Assembly: GCA_035772405.1 (NCBI GenBank) | Contig: JAYKKM010000066.1 | Coordinates: 124,001 to 188,000, forward strand | Direction of reading: 5' to 3' | Origin: Chrysogorgia sp. JL179-B06 | Lineage: Eukaryota; Cnidaria; Anthozoa; Scleralcyonacea; Chrysogorgiidae | Length of the DNA: 64,000 nucleotides | Shown: positions 41,823 through 50,435 of the stretch, piece after piece | Layout: the number at the start of each line of letters is the position of its first letter | Numbering within the stretch: position 1 is the stretch's first letter | Notes under the pieces: model-generated | Databases searched by the model: none | What the model saw: only the letters and a program-made list of their open reading frames with translations | Told to the model about the DNA's origin: nothing | Made by a program: the position numbers and the translations under genes

Positions 41823-43262
41823 TTATTTCCTCTGTTTGTACTGATCGTAGACGAACCAAGCTAGTGCTATCGCTAGGATCCATAAATTGGACGCTAACCA
41901 AGATATACCTGTAGCTCCCCACTTTAGCACAGTCGCCACCATATTTAGCAGTCCAGACAGTAGAGGGCCAGCCTTTGTAGCTAGATTAGCTATGGCTTTT
42001 CCTAATTTCCCAAGTGCTTGACCACCTTTGAATACAACGCTTCTAGCAGATATTATTATTGTGGTGATAAAAGAGGCTATGGTTATTCCTAAAGCCGAAG
42101 CGCCTAGCCAATTTTCTCTAAACCACTCCTTTACTTTTTGTAACCGAGTGATGTCTTCTTGTTTCTCCCTAACAGACTCGAGTTCTATTTGTTTTAAGGT
42201 TCGGTCCCTAGCTTTTCTTAAACCAATTATTCTTTCTTCAAGTTCAATTACCTCTTTAGAGTCATCACTATTGTCTCTCTCTTCAAATGTTGTGTCTATA
42301 GCGTCCTGAAAATAATCGGCTTGTATTCTTAGAAATTGTGGTCTAGTGTCTGGATCGATTGTGTTGTTTGGGTTTAGGACGCCTCTTAACTCATTATTTT
42401 CTTCTTTTGTTAACCCAGGTATGTCGTTGTAGATCACTTCTGTTTCAACTACTGAGAAGTCATTTGAGATTGCGATGTCTTCATTTTCTGTTCTAGAGTC
42501 AGTTGTTGAGGTGTCTTCATTTTCTGTTCTAGCGTCAGTTGTTGTCGTTGTTGAGGTGTTGGGGATTTGTTCGACCAACTGCTTAAACTGTTCAATCGCA
42601 CTCTTACTATTTTTGTCTGTACTGAAGATCAAACCATTTTTTCCAGGTTTTAGTATTAGTTTAGGTTTCAAATATTCACCATCTTCTCCTACCGGTTTGA
42701 AAAAAATAGACCCTGAGGTTGATACATATGACCTGTTGACTATATTCCTTGACACATCGTCATGACCAAGTCTTTTTTTGTACAACTTATATATTTTTTC
42801 ATCTATTAGATTGGTTCTTTCTATGCCATTTTCTACTAACTCTTTGTTGAGTTCGTTTAGTTTACCCAACCTTCTTTCTATTTCGTCCACCTCTCCAAAA
42901 GCTAAATCGAAGCTCACGTCGTGGACGTCATCATATGACTCTGGTTTAGTAAACACTACTGCCGAGGTCTCAGTGGTGACATCACTACCCTTACTAGTGA
43001 TTAAAACTGTTTTACCATCTTTTCCACTCGTGAATGATGTCTCCATATATCTGTCTTGTACTCTGCGTGCTATGTCTCTCTTCTCTAGTTCGAATTTCAC
43101 CCTAGTGATTCTTCTGCGTATAAAACTAAGATCTTGTCCTGTCTCGTCTTCTACAACTATTTTATTGAGCATGTCAAGCTCTTCTTCTAACTTCTTGTAT
43201 TTACGCTCCTCAAGCTCTTCACGATTTTTCATTTCGATGTCATCGAACCCTCCTTCAGCCAT
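41823..43262 (-). CDS. Membrane-anchored structural-type protein (479 aa)
   Basis: ATG at 43,262 preceded by AGTAGTATATA. The frame is open throughout. Residues 1-75 form a charged coiled coil. The region around residue 240 contains a Thr/Glu/Asp-rich repeat (TTTTDARTENEDTSTTDSR). Residues ~370-479 are strongly hydrophobic and Gly/Ala-rich, with at least two membrane spans (ALGITIASFITTIIISA and LWILAIALAWFVYDQ). Its position beside the capsid gene suggests a virion or membrane-active protein, comparable in concept to the hydrophobic minor proteins of Polintons. No enzymatic motif. Function is inference. Confidence 0.7.
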   Translation of the reverse strand: MAEGGFDDIEMKNREELEERKYKKLEEELDMLNKIVVEDETGQDLSFIRRRITRVKFELEKRDIARRVQDRYMETSFTSGKDGKTVLITSKGSDVTTETSAVVFTKPESYDDVHDVSFDLAFGEVDEIERRLGKLNELNKELVENGIERTNLIDEKIYKLYKKRLGHDDVSRNIVNRSYVSTSGSIFFKPVGEDGEYLKPKLILKPGKNGLIFSTDKNSKSAIEQFKQLVEQIPNTSTTTTTDARTENEDTSTTDSRTENEDIAISNDFSVVETEVIYNDIPGLTKEENNELRGVLNPNNTIDPDTRPQFLRIQADYFQDAIDTTFEERDNSDDSKEVIELEERIIGLRKARDRTLKQIELESVREKQEDITRLQKVKEWFRENWLGASALGITIASFITTIIISARSVVFKGGQALGKLGKAIANLATKAGPLLSGLLNMVATVLKWGATGISWLASNLWILAIALAWFVYDQYKQRK

Positions 43263-43268
43263 TATATA

Positions 43269-44347
43269 CTACTCAATGTTTTGAATATCACTCTCTGGTA
43301 TCCATGAGTTATGTTTACTGTCGTAACCAAGCCACTTAACCAAAGCCATATTTTTACCCTTAACCTTCTTTCTCTTTAATATCTTCTCAACTTTATATAC
43401 ATCGTCTTTTTTATCAACAGCTGACAACTCTTCCTCGTAGAACTTACCAACGATAGGTTCCTCTTCATGGTCCTCTATCTCGTACACGGTAGGGTCACCA
43501 CGTATAACCTTTGTCACTTTGAATAGCTCCTCAGTGAAGTTAGCCTCATACCCTTTTGCGAATATGCTCTTGTACTTTGATATCCTGACAGTCTCACCTA
43601 CTTTGGTAGTGGGTAGTCACCGAAATGGTGTCCAAACAACGTCGTCCATACTTCGTTTTCGTTTTTCTTGCTAACATCTTTAGGTTTCATTAGAATAGTA
43701 CTATGTTTGGTATTATTGTAATTTTCAACGAGTTGGTCTAAAATGTCAATCCACTTGTACGTTCCTTTACTGTAGAAGTACTTCCACATAGACGTCTTGA
43801 GTGTTCTATTAAACCGTTCCACGACTGCTGCCTTTTTATCAGAGTTTGTGCTAAAGTATTTCACGTCGTGTTTCTCCAATAGATCCTTCACACCAACGTT
43901 GTAGAATTCCTTACCATCGTCAAACTGAGCCAACTTGGGATACTCACCAAATCTAACCTTAGCCTTCTCTAGTAACTCTGTGACAGCCTTAGTCATGTTT
44001 TTCGTATCTTTCCTATAGACGGGTATCGCGAAAGCATACCTACTAAGGATCTCAGTGGCTGTTAGTATCCAGTAGTACCCGTTGTTCTTATGCTTGTACT
44101 TGCCCATATCGACCAAGTCCATCTGTATCTGCTCGCCCAGATAGTCAACAAACGTTTGTCTAAACTTGTGTTTCCTAACAACTGGTTTATACCTAGTGTA
44201 TGTGTCTTGGGATTTTAACCAGTCCTTTATCTTTGCCCTACTAACACTTAGTCCATCTTCTTGTGCCTTTTGGTACAGTCTCTCAGCAGATTGGTAACCA
44301 GTTGATGGATTATAGTAAATATCTCTTAGTTCTTGCTCTATGTTCAT
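43269..44347 (-). pseudogene. INT: Retroviral-type integrase with C-terminal chromodomain, frameshifted
   Basis: The start is taken as the ATG at 44,347 (an upstream GTG at 44,353 is unlikely). An N-terminal helical domain is followed by the rve core: QIQMDLVDMGKYK (first D, ~44,120), LAQFDDGKEF (second D, ~43,915) and AAVVERFNRTLK (E, ~43,815), with about 33 residues between the last two acids. The first frame ends at 43,598; the next frame resumes without a gap (VGETVRISKYKSIFAKGY) and continues into the 43,517-43,269 frame. That frame carries a chromodomain-like VYKVEKILKRKK...LVKWLGYDSKHNSWIPE. The integrase inserts the element, making the 6-bp duplication, and the chromodomain may direct it to modified histones. 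The one-base break lies near 43,605-43,615. Confidence 0.92.
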
Positions 44348-44352
44348 ATACA

Positions 44353-44966
44353 CTACATGATATGTAAATCTAACAGCACCTCACCAACGTTAACACTGTT
44401 ATCGTCCTGGTCCCTTTGTTTATTGAGATTTTCGACCCAACACCAAAATGTTGTACAGAACCCTTTAATGTTTGCGTGCTAGTTATTGGCAGTACTGCGA
44501 TACAATCACTTTTGCTACCATTAACTATGTTCTTAGATCTGTCCACAATATTAGATGTTACTTGTATGTATTTCAGTCCTCTGTTAACGTTCACAACGTT
44601 AGGACTGGTTTTTGTGGTGGCTATTGTAGTGTTTTCGTCAAACCCTAAAAGTTGTCCAAATTTAAACAGTTCTATTTGTTGATCAGTTGTTATCGTACAC
44701 GTTGAGTCATGTCTGTTAGCCACTAGCTTGACGTCTCCTAACTCTTTCAAGTCGTCGGCGATCATTTTAAAGGTGTGGTACCCAGTGTTAAAGGCGTGAT
44801 TATTACTGTTGTAAGTTATCTTGTTGTTAGCTGTGGTTACGTTAACGTAGTCCCAAAAGATGGTTGCCTTCTTCACCAATACGTAAGGGTCTGAGTTAGT
44901 TGCTATAATTGACTCTGGTAGATCTACAGTTTTCGTTGAACCACTAATCAACACTACCACTCTCAT
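44353..44966 (-). pseudogene. Candidate minor capsid protein (about 200 aa)
   Basis: ATG at 44,966; its start lies 17 bp from the divergent gene at 44,984. The sequence is beta-rich with little charge clustering (YHTFKMIADDLKELGDVKL, then LLGFDENTTI, VNVNRGLKYIQVTSN and CIAVLPITSTQTLKGS), compatible with a single jelly-roll. The 198-codon frame ends at 44,370. A shifted frame continues NSVNVGEVLLDLHIM to a stop at 44,353, so a one-base lesion near 44,400 probably truncates the true C-terminus. Penton or minor-capsid assignment is inferred from size, beta character and position. Confidence 0.5.
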
Positions 44967-44983
44967 ATAACGTACGGTATGTT

Positions 44984-46579
44984 ATGATGGACGCGTTCAA
45001 AAGAAAGTATCCTTATGCTGACAAGAATAGGCTTTTTCTTGACGTTGACGACAATATGCGTATACATATATTCTTCGTGACGAAAACTAATATTGGTGAC
45101 GTTTCGATAGACTCAAGTAGGTTTAAGAGTAACCCTGAGTACACTAAGTATCTAACGATAAACAAACCAATGATAGCTAATCAAAAAGAGATAGCTAACG
45201 CCGTACGCGTGGCTAAGCTGAATCTTGTGAGAAAGTACCCTCACATCACTTTGAGTAAGTTTGAGTTCGATCCAACTGTCTCACAAGATGGTGAGGTTAA
45301 TGGCGTTGACATATATTTTAGAAACAACGACATCATAAGCACTAACATAACTAGTGATACCTTCAAAAACGACAAGAGTATGTGGATTTGATTACACAAC
45401 AAGTCTCCAAAAAGTCACGACAAGTTTCCAGAAATATGGCTATCTGGTGGAACTATCCAACCATTACCGAAAGGTCGTAAGAACCACTGGGGACTTTGGG
45501 ATGGCTATCCAACGGAAAACGTGTTGAACTACCCAGTGAATAACTTTAGAGTCTTCGTTAATCAAAAGAACTACTTCCTCTCAAAGCTACCAATATTACA
45601 AATCACCACGTCAAAGACAATGTCAAAGTGGGACGATAATGAGAGCTACTATAGAGTCGTGTTTGCAACGTATTGTGCAAGTTTCTGTTGTGGAGTGTCG
45701 TTACAACACTTGTCACCCTCACAAGAAGTTCACCCTGTTATCACAAGTGTAATGAGGTTCCATCTATACTTTACCATTAGAAGACTTCTCAGAAGGATGG
45801 AAGGTGGTGAGAGTATGAGATCTATAAGTAGAGAGTTTGACGCCGGAGAATTGTATGGTAAGACAGACAAGATTCCTAGAAAACATTACTACCAGGGTAA
45901 GGTTCTTGCTGATGGTACAACAGGTGAGGAGAGAGTCTTCACGATTAACGACGTTAAGAACGACTACAAACGATACGTTCCTCTGGTGTCGAATGGTCTT
46001 ACCAACATTGGGAGACAATATCTAAATCAGTCCATAGAGGCCTTTGTTTACTCTACACTTGGTGCACAAGCTAGAACACGTGTGTCAGTCGTTGGTGATT
46101 CCGCAGGCAGTCTAGAGACTCAACAAGAGTTCCGAAAGTTGGTGGAGGATAGTGTTATAAACTACGACGTGTCAACGTGGATTCTCAACATGAATAAGTC
46201 GATTAGAGACACTAACGTTGTCCAAAATCTTGCGCTATCACCGTCTACGTGGTTAATGCCAAGTAATGTGGTAATACTCAAGAACAAAATCGCTGGGTAC
46301 AACAACCTATTGAAGACTGCTACACAGAGTATGAAGTTTGGGGTGAATAGTGGGTTAAACTACACAGAAACGACGGAGGTTAAGAAAGTTCACCAAGAAG
46401 GTGGAGAGCATCTGGAGACACTTGATAAACCAAAGGTGACGCATCGTCTGACGACACCAAACGTGACACACCAGGAAGAGACACCAAAGGTGACACCAGA
46501 TGACAACACGACAGAGTTGTGGCTAGTCCTAGGGGTTTCGGCTGTGTCTGGCTATTTAGTGAGCAAATATGTGTTATAG
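44984..46579 (+). pseudogene. Large structural-type protein with one in-frame TGA (531 codons)
   Basis: Frames 44,984-45,391 and 45,521-46,579 are the same reading frame. Only the TGA at 45,389-45,391 separates them, and sequence between continues as coding (KSHDKFPEIWLSGGT, KNHWGLWDGY). Tandem ATGs open the gene. The middle has FATYCASFCCGVSLQHL and SVMRFHLYFTIRRLLRRM. The C-terminus has a Thr/Pro repeat (KVTHRLTTPNVTHQEE) and one membrane span (LWLVLGVSAVSGYLVSKYV). It shares a 17-bp divergent intergenic region with the gene to its left. Function unknown; a virion protein anchored by its C-terminus is plausible. Confidence 0.7.
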
Positions 46580-46583
46580 CATA

Positions 46584-47537
46584 ATGAGTCTAAGTTATGG
46601 ATTTGAGGACAGAGACTACGAGAGCGACAAAATATTAAGAAGAACGAAGAGACATCTAGACAGTGACCCTAAGTTAAGCGTTAGCGGTGGGAGGATGTCT
46701 GGAGATATAGATATGGCGTTCAGGGCACTCAAAAACATAGCAGATCCAGAAGACGATTTGGATGCTGTCAGTAAAAAAGTGTTGGAGTCCGTATACTTAT
46801 CACAATACTTTAGAACGCAGTCCTATAACGTTATATTTGACTTTAACGTCACAAAGCATGCTGTGAGTATGGTGGAATACCACAATGGAACAAATAAAGT
46901 GAAAACCATTAGAGATAAAACAAACATGTTAGTACAATATGATCCAACGTATGGTCCTATTATTGGTGTTAGCAATGGTCATAGCTTCCTATCCCCTGAA
47001 CTAACTCCAATTCCGTTTGAAGCTGGAGTGCATTTTAACTGTCCACGTATGCAATACTGTGACATATCCGTTTTTATGGTAGTGAGGTTAGTCACGAGGG
47101 TTTCTACGAAAGATTGGGAGGCGATTATCTCAAACGACGATGGATCGTGGGACAAATACATAGGATACAAAGGAGGTGAGAGTGATAAATTATCATATGG
47201 TGCTGGAGCTCCAGCAAGGGAGTACACGTGTACAATCCCAAATAACATCGACACCACCAAGAGACATATGATATCAATACATTGGCGGATGGGTAACTCT
47301 TACGTTAAGGTGAACAACATAAGATCAACAGACTCAGACTTCACAGCTAATTACGAAGAGATAGGGTCTCCTTACGTAACGATCTTTGGAGTGCATCGAC
47401 CAAAAATACCACTCGCACCCTATAAGTACCCGTCTTTGATAGAGTTCTACGGTGTGAGGATTGTCTCTGGTTACATGACGAGCCGAGACATAATATTAGT
47501 TGGTAGAGATATGATGAAGGAATATAATGTGAACTAA
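46584..47537 (+). CDS. Fibre-like adhesin with lectin-type domain (317 aa)
   Basis: The start is chosen at the ATG of MSLSYGFEDRDYES, 5 bp after the previous stop; a further 5 codons upstream are open but overlap the previous gene. Residues ~28-55 read LSVSGGRMSGDIDMAFRAL and NIADPEDDLDAVSKK. This is the GG-x-M-x-GDIDM...L-x2-P...DAV-x-K motif found in phage tail-fibre and other virus attachment proteins. The remaining ~250 residues are beta-rich (HMISIHWRMGNSYVKVNN, IPLAPYKYPSLIEFYGVRI), resembling a LamG/concanavalin-like sandwich. It probably projects from the capsid for attachment. The frame is intact. The lectin fold is an inference. Confidence 0.7.
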   Translation: MSLSYGFEDRDYESDKILRRTKRHLDSDPKLSVSGGRMSGDIDMAFRALKNIADPEDDLDAVSKKVLESVYLSQYFRTQSYNVIFDFNVTKHAVSMVEYHNGTNKVKTIRDKTNMLVQYDPTYGPIIGVSNGHSFLSPELTPIPFEAGVHFNCPRMQYCDISVFMVVRLVTRVSTKDWEAIISNDDGSWDKYIGYKGGESDKLSYGAGAPAREYTCTIPNNIDTTKRHMISIHWRMGNSYVKVNNIRSTDSDFTANYEEIGSPYVTIFGVHRPKIPLAPYKYPSLIEFYGVRIVSGYMTSRDIILVGRDMMKEYNVN

Positions 47538-47542
47538 GATAT

Positions 47543-48050
47543 ATGAGGAAGAAGTCAGTTGTTGTTTTCAATCACATATCAAAGGATATGTCAGAGGAAG
47601 AGGTGATAGAGCTCAAACGCTTGTACGCGTACTACCACAAACTAGAAGCCTGCTACAAATGGAAATATAAGAGGTTGAAGAAAATTAAACTATTGTTAAA
47701 CATGACTAGCATAGGGTTAATGACAGTAGGGATTATAGCTGGATCGATAACCGCTAACCCTCTAATCATTGCTTGTATTAGTGGTCCTGGTGTGATCATC
47801 CAAGGCTACTTGGCTAAATCCAATCTGACGAGTAGAGTGGAGCATTGCAAGTTTGCGCACACTAGCTACAAAAAGATACTGACACAAATAAGATCGTATC
47901 TTAGAGGTCTTCCTTACAATGAGTCAACGTTTCTCTCAGACGTTAATGACGTTAGTGTTGGACGATAATGTGACTGACTTATGTCCACCAATCAATGGAA
48001 TGGTGAAAAGGTATAATAAAGTATATGACGAAACTAACACTCCAAATTAG
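47543..48050 (+). pseudogene. Two-helix membrane protein, frameshifted near its C-terminus
   Basis: ATG at 47,543. An N-terminal coiled coil (EEEVIELKRLYAYYHKLEACY) is followed by a basic linker and a helical hairpin of two membrane spans (LNMTSIGLMTVGIIAGSI and LIIACISGPGVIIQGYLA), then an amphipathic helix. The open frame ends at 47,968, but a neighbouring frame continues DNVTDLCPPINGMVKRYNK to a stop at 48,050, so a one-base lesion around 47,945-47,960 is likely. The topology (helix, two spans, helix) is similar in outline to SLATT-type proteins. That comparison is speculative. Confidence 0.6.
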
Positions 48051-48103
48051 GGTAAAACATAAAGGAGCTCGTTAACGTCCTCAAAAAAGGTTAAACGAGA
48101 GTT

Positions 48104-48187
48104 GTTTGAAAGGGGGGCGCAAAACTACGGGGCTTAAAAACGATAGCTTGTCTTTTAGGCCCCGTCGTTTCGACGCCCCCTTCAAAC
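48104..48187. repeat. Nested hairpin related to a hairpin inside the Bro-N gene
   Basis: The outer arms GTTTGAAAGGGGGGCG and CGCCCCCTTCAAAC enclose an inner stem ACGGGGCTTAAAA / TTTTAGGCCCCGT. The outer arms and flanks (AAACGAGAG upstream, ACAACCA downstream) match those of the hairpin at 48,542-48,578, so the two share an origin. Confidence 0.85.
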
Positions 48188-48246
48188 TCACAACCACACA
48201 CAGTCTATATATCAGAATCAAGGGTGTTTTCCGCATAAAAGACGAC

Positions 48247-48280
48247 AAAAACTCAGGTCCCATTTTGGGACCTGAGTTTT
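48247..48280. terminator. Perfect hairpin, possible transcript-end or structural element
   Basis: ACTCAGGTCCC and GGGACCTGAGT form a 14-bp stem (with A/T extensions) around ATTTT. A second hairpin with TCTGACCAA/TTGGTCAGA arms at 48,301-48,335 follows directly and carries a related CCCAAAATGGGACC core. They lie in the gap between the membrane-protein and Bro-N genes. The role is inferred. Confidence 0.4.
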
Positions 48281-48368
48281 CGAGTGTCAAAACAGACTAG
48301 TCTGACCAACACCCCAAAATGGGACCTTGGTCAGAGTCACTTATAATATTACACACAGTATATTATAT

Positions 48369-49175
48369 ATGACGAGCCTTGTCAAAAATTTCAGTTTTGA
48401 GAACAACTCAGTCACGACTATTAAAGATGGAGACAATATATGGTTCTATGGAAAAGAAGTCGCTAAGGCACTAGGGTATAAAAACGCGAAGTGGGCTATC
48501 AGTGTACACGTTGACGACATATATAAGGTCAAACGAGAGGTGTTTGAAGGGGGGCGTGATTCGCGCCCCCCTTCAAACTTACAACCAAACATGATATTCA
48601 TATCGGAGCTAGGAGTTTACTCTCTAGTCTTCTCGTCGAAACTTGAGTCAGCCAAGAAGTTTCAAGAGTGGGTATTCACAGAAGTCCTACCGTCTATTAG
48701 AAAGATGGGTCAGTACACACAATGCAACCAGTTATCAATAATGAACGAGACAGATTTACACTACGACATTGTAAAATACATTAGAGAGTATCATCCAACA
48801 GTAGTCATCCCAGGGTTGGGAGAGTACCAAGACACATCTACTAAAAGAATAGATGGATGGAAGAAGGGTTATAGTGGTGGACAACCAGATTTGATAGTTC
48901 CACAACTACACAAGAGATACAATGGGTTTGCTCTAGAGTTCAAAACACCGAAAGGTAATGGGGTTATTAGGAATAACCAGATGAGGGTATTAAGGAGACT
49001 AAGATCACAAGGGTACAACACATTACTATCCTCAGACCAACATGAGATAATACATTTCATAGAGACATATATGAGAGACTCCAGAGTTCTGTGTGAGTAC
49101 TGTAACAGGAGATTTAAGAGTGAAACCACACTGTCTAATCACCAAAGATACTTTCATCGAATACTCTATCTGTGA
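48369..49175 (+). CDS. Bro-N / VRR-NUC nuclease / C2H2 zinc-finger fusion (268 aa)
   Basis: Start at the ATG after CACACAGTATATTATAT; the longer frame upstream lacks a good start. Residues ~1-115 are a Bro-N domain (DNIWFYGKEVAKALGYKN, then MIFISELGVYSLVFSSKLE and FQEWVFTEVLPSIRKMG), a DNA-binding module of large DNA viruses and phages. Residues ~135-230 match a VRR-NUC/PD-(D/E)xK nuclease: GWKKGYSGGQPDLIVPQ and GFALEFKTPKGNG (D and ExK), then NNQMRVLRRLRSQGY. Residues ~245-266 are a C2H2 finger (CEYCNRRFKSETTLSNHQRYFH). A perfect hairpin is embedded in frame at residues 58-70. The protein likely cuts or resolves DNA, for example replication intermediates or TIR hairpins. Intact frame. The role is inferred. 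Confidence 0.85.
   Translation: MTSLVKNFSFENNSVTTIKDGDNIWFYGKEVAKALGYKNAKWAISVHVDDIYKVKREVFEGGRDSRPPSNLQPNMIFISELGVYSLVFSSKLESAKKFQEWVFTEVLPSIRKMGQYTQCNQLSIMNETDLHYDIVKYIREYHPTVVIPGLGEYQDTSTKRIDGWKKGYSGGQPDLIVPQLHKRYNGFALEFKTPKGNGVIRNNQMRVLRRLRSQGYNTLLSSDQHEIIHFIETYMRDSRVLCEYCNRRFKSETTLSNHQRYFHRILYL
48542..48578. repeat. In-frame 15-bp-arm palindrome within the Bro-N coding region
   Basis: GTTTGAAGGGGGGCG and its exact complement CGCCCCCCTTCAAAC are separated by TGATTCG. It replaces what should be a variable linker of the Bro-N domain without breaking the frame. Confidence 0.9.
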
Positions 49176-49232
49176 GATAATCTGTGAGATGACTGTGAGA
49201 TGGTCTGTGACGAGATATCACGTATGGTATAG

Positions 49233-49530
49233 ATGACTGACAGTGAGTCCGTACCTATTATAACGTGGACAACAAGGGTCAAAGACCCTAAGAGAGTAGA
49301 GGCAGGCAAACGGTTGGCTGCTATATCTAAACCAGCCAAAGAGAGGAAGATGAGAGAGAGTGATAAGTGAGGACGATAGTTTTAACTACGGATACATCAT
49401 AGGTACTATAGGAGTGGTTATAGCCGCTGGTTCACTGTACTACACGATTAGGCAAGACAAACAAGTAGTGACCGAAGAGCCTAAGACCGTTGTTATAAAA
49501 CCACCACGTAAACTCGACAGCCTCGATTAA
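49233..49530 (+). pseudogene. Small basic/membrane protein, frameshifted
   Basis: ATG at 49,233 follows GTATGGTATAG. The first frame (45 codons to TGA at 49,370) is basic: TTRVKDPKRVEAGKRLAAIS. A frame shifted by one base continues SEDDSFNYGYIIGTIGVVIA, a single membrane span, and ends at TAA 49,530 after a Pro/Lys-rich tail. A basic head plus single-span tail is a coherent ~100-residue protein, so a one-base lesion near 49,360 is likely. Function unknown. Confidence 0.55.
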
Positions 49531-49531
49531 A

Positions 49532-49547
49532 ACATATCGTATAGTAT
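49532..49547 (+). promoter_or_regulatory. Start-proximal TATAGTATA motif (example, plus strand)
   Basis: ACATATCGTATAGTAT abuts the ATG at 49,548. Its identity with the copy at 39,925-39,940 in an unrelated gene and orientation argues for a functional site. Confidence 0.55.
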
Positions 49548-49781
49548 ATGACATCAACAGACAGAAAAGAACTGATGAACGAGCTATACGACGCAGCCCT
49601 TGTGACTGCTGGAGCTGTAGCTGTATCCATGGCATCAAAGAAAGTACTAAAAGAACCGTTGGGTACCCCCGAATCAGTGAAGGGCACCCTCAAGTTAGCG
49701 ACTGATGTAGGCGTTTCAACGCTACTCGTTAAGTGGGCGCAGAGCAAGAAATACCTACCTATTGACCCGTTCTCAAAATAA
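49548..49781 (+). CDS. Small hydrophobic protein (77 aa)
   Basis: The ATG is preceded without a gap by ACATATCGTATAGTAT, the same sequence found before the 39,919 gene on the other strand. The product has a helical ALVTAGAVAVSMASKKVL segment and a conserved-looking C-terminal LLVKWAQSKKYLPIDPFSK. Short Gly/Ala-rich membrane proteins like this are frequent in Polintons. Intact frame. Function unknown. Confidence 0.7.
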   Translation: MTSTDRKELMNELYDAALVTAGAVAVSMASKKVLKEPLGTPESVKGTLKLATDVGVSTLLVKWAQSKKYLPIDPFSK

Positions 49782-49797
49782 TCTAACGTAATACATA

Positions 49798-50214
49798 ATG
49801 GCTAGTGTGATAGCGGGTGGTTTGTTCAACGCTATAGCATTCGCAGGAGCTGGATTCATATTCAGCAAGCTAAACCATACCGGCTACGAGACAGAGATAA
49901 AGAGACACAACAAAGCATTGGAAAGTCTTGCAAGAGCGAAAGAAAAGTTCTACGAGAATGAGATTCGTCAGAGAGACAAAATTCAGGAGCTAAGACAACA
50001 ACTGTCAGATGCTAACGCAGACATAAACGACACGAACCACGCTCTAGATCAGCTAAGACAAGTACTGACGATACAGTATGATGGGAAGACATTTAGTAAA
50101 GAGCCTGAGTTGTCAGACTATTACAAACCTTCAGATGAGATGAAAGAATATCAAACGGTATTCGTTGGAGTTGTTGTGCTACCTTTAGGTTACTTAATAT
50201 ATAGAGTATTATAA
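49798..50214 (+). CDS. Bitopic membrane protein with central coiled coil (138 aa)
   Basis: An N-terminal hydrophobic segment (GGLFNAIAFAGAGFIFSK) is followed by a coiled coil from about residue 40 to 85 (RDKIQELRQQLSDANADIND), the motif EPELSDYYKPSDEMKEY, and a C-terminal membrane span (VFVGVVVLPLGYLIYRVL). Its stop TAA overlaps the next gene's ATG (TAATG). Probably a virion or assembly factor; function not known. Confidence 0.7.
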   Translation: MASVIAGGLFNAIAFAGAGFIFSKLNHTGYETEIKRHNKALESLARAKEKFYENEIRQRDKIQELRQQLSDANADINDTNHALDQLRQVLTIQYDGKTFSKEPELSDYYKPSDEMKEYQTVFVGVVVLPLGYLIYRVL

Positions 50215-50405
50215 TGAGCGCTAAAACCTTGAAGGAGATGGCTATGGAATTTGATAAAAAGCGTAACTTGACAGAGACACTCTCTTACCAAACTCGTCAG
50301 ATAGAAGAGTTGGAACAACTACTATCAGACGCTCTAAAACAGGTCACAACAATAAAGTGTGAGTGGGAGACACTAACCGACAACCACAAAGTTACTACAC
50401 TATAG
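50214..50405 (+). CDS. Small coiled-coil protein (63 aa)
   Basis: Starts within the stop codon of the previous gene (TAATG). The sequence is helical and charged (MAMEFDKKRNLTETL, then QIEELEQLLSDALKQ). AATATATAGAGTATTATA lies directly upstream. It shares the LSDA-type coiled-coil style of its neighbour and may partner it. Confidence 0.6.
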   Translation: MSAKTLKEMAMEFDKKRNLTETLSYQTRQIEELEQLLSDALKQVTTIKCEWETLTDNHKVTTL

Positions 50406-50435
50406 TCTAAAGACATATATAGTATAGTAACTTAG

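Noticed and set aside
41505..43284. Plus-strand frames of 70-170 codons opposite the capsid and 479-aa genes
   Set aside because: Antisense shadows of well-supported minus-strand genes, lacking the start-proximal motif.
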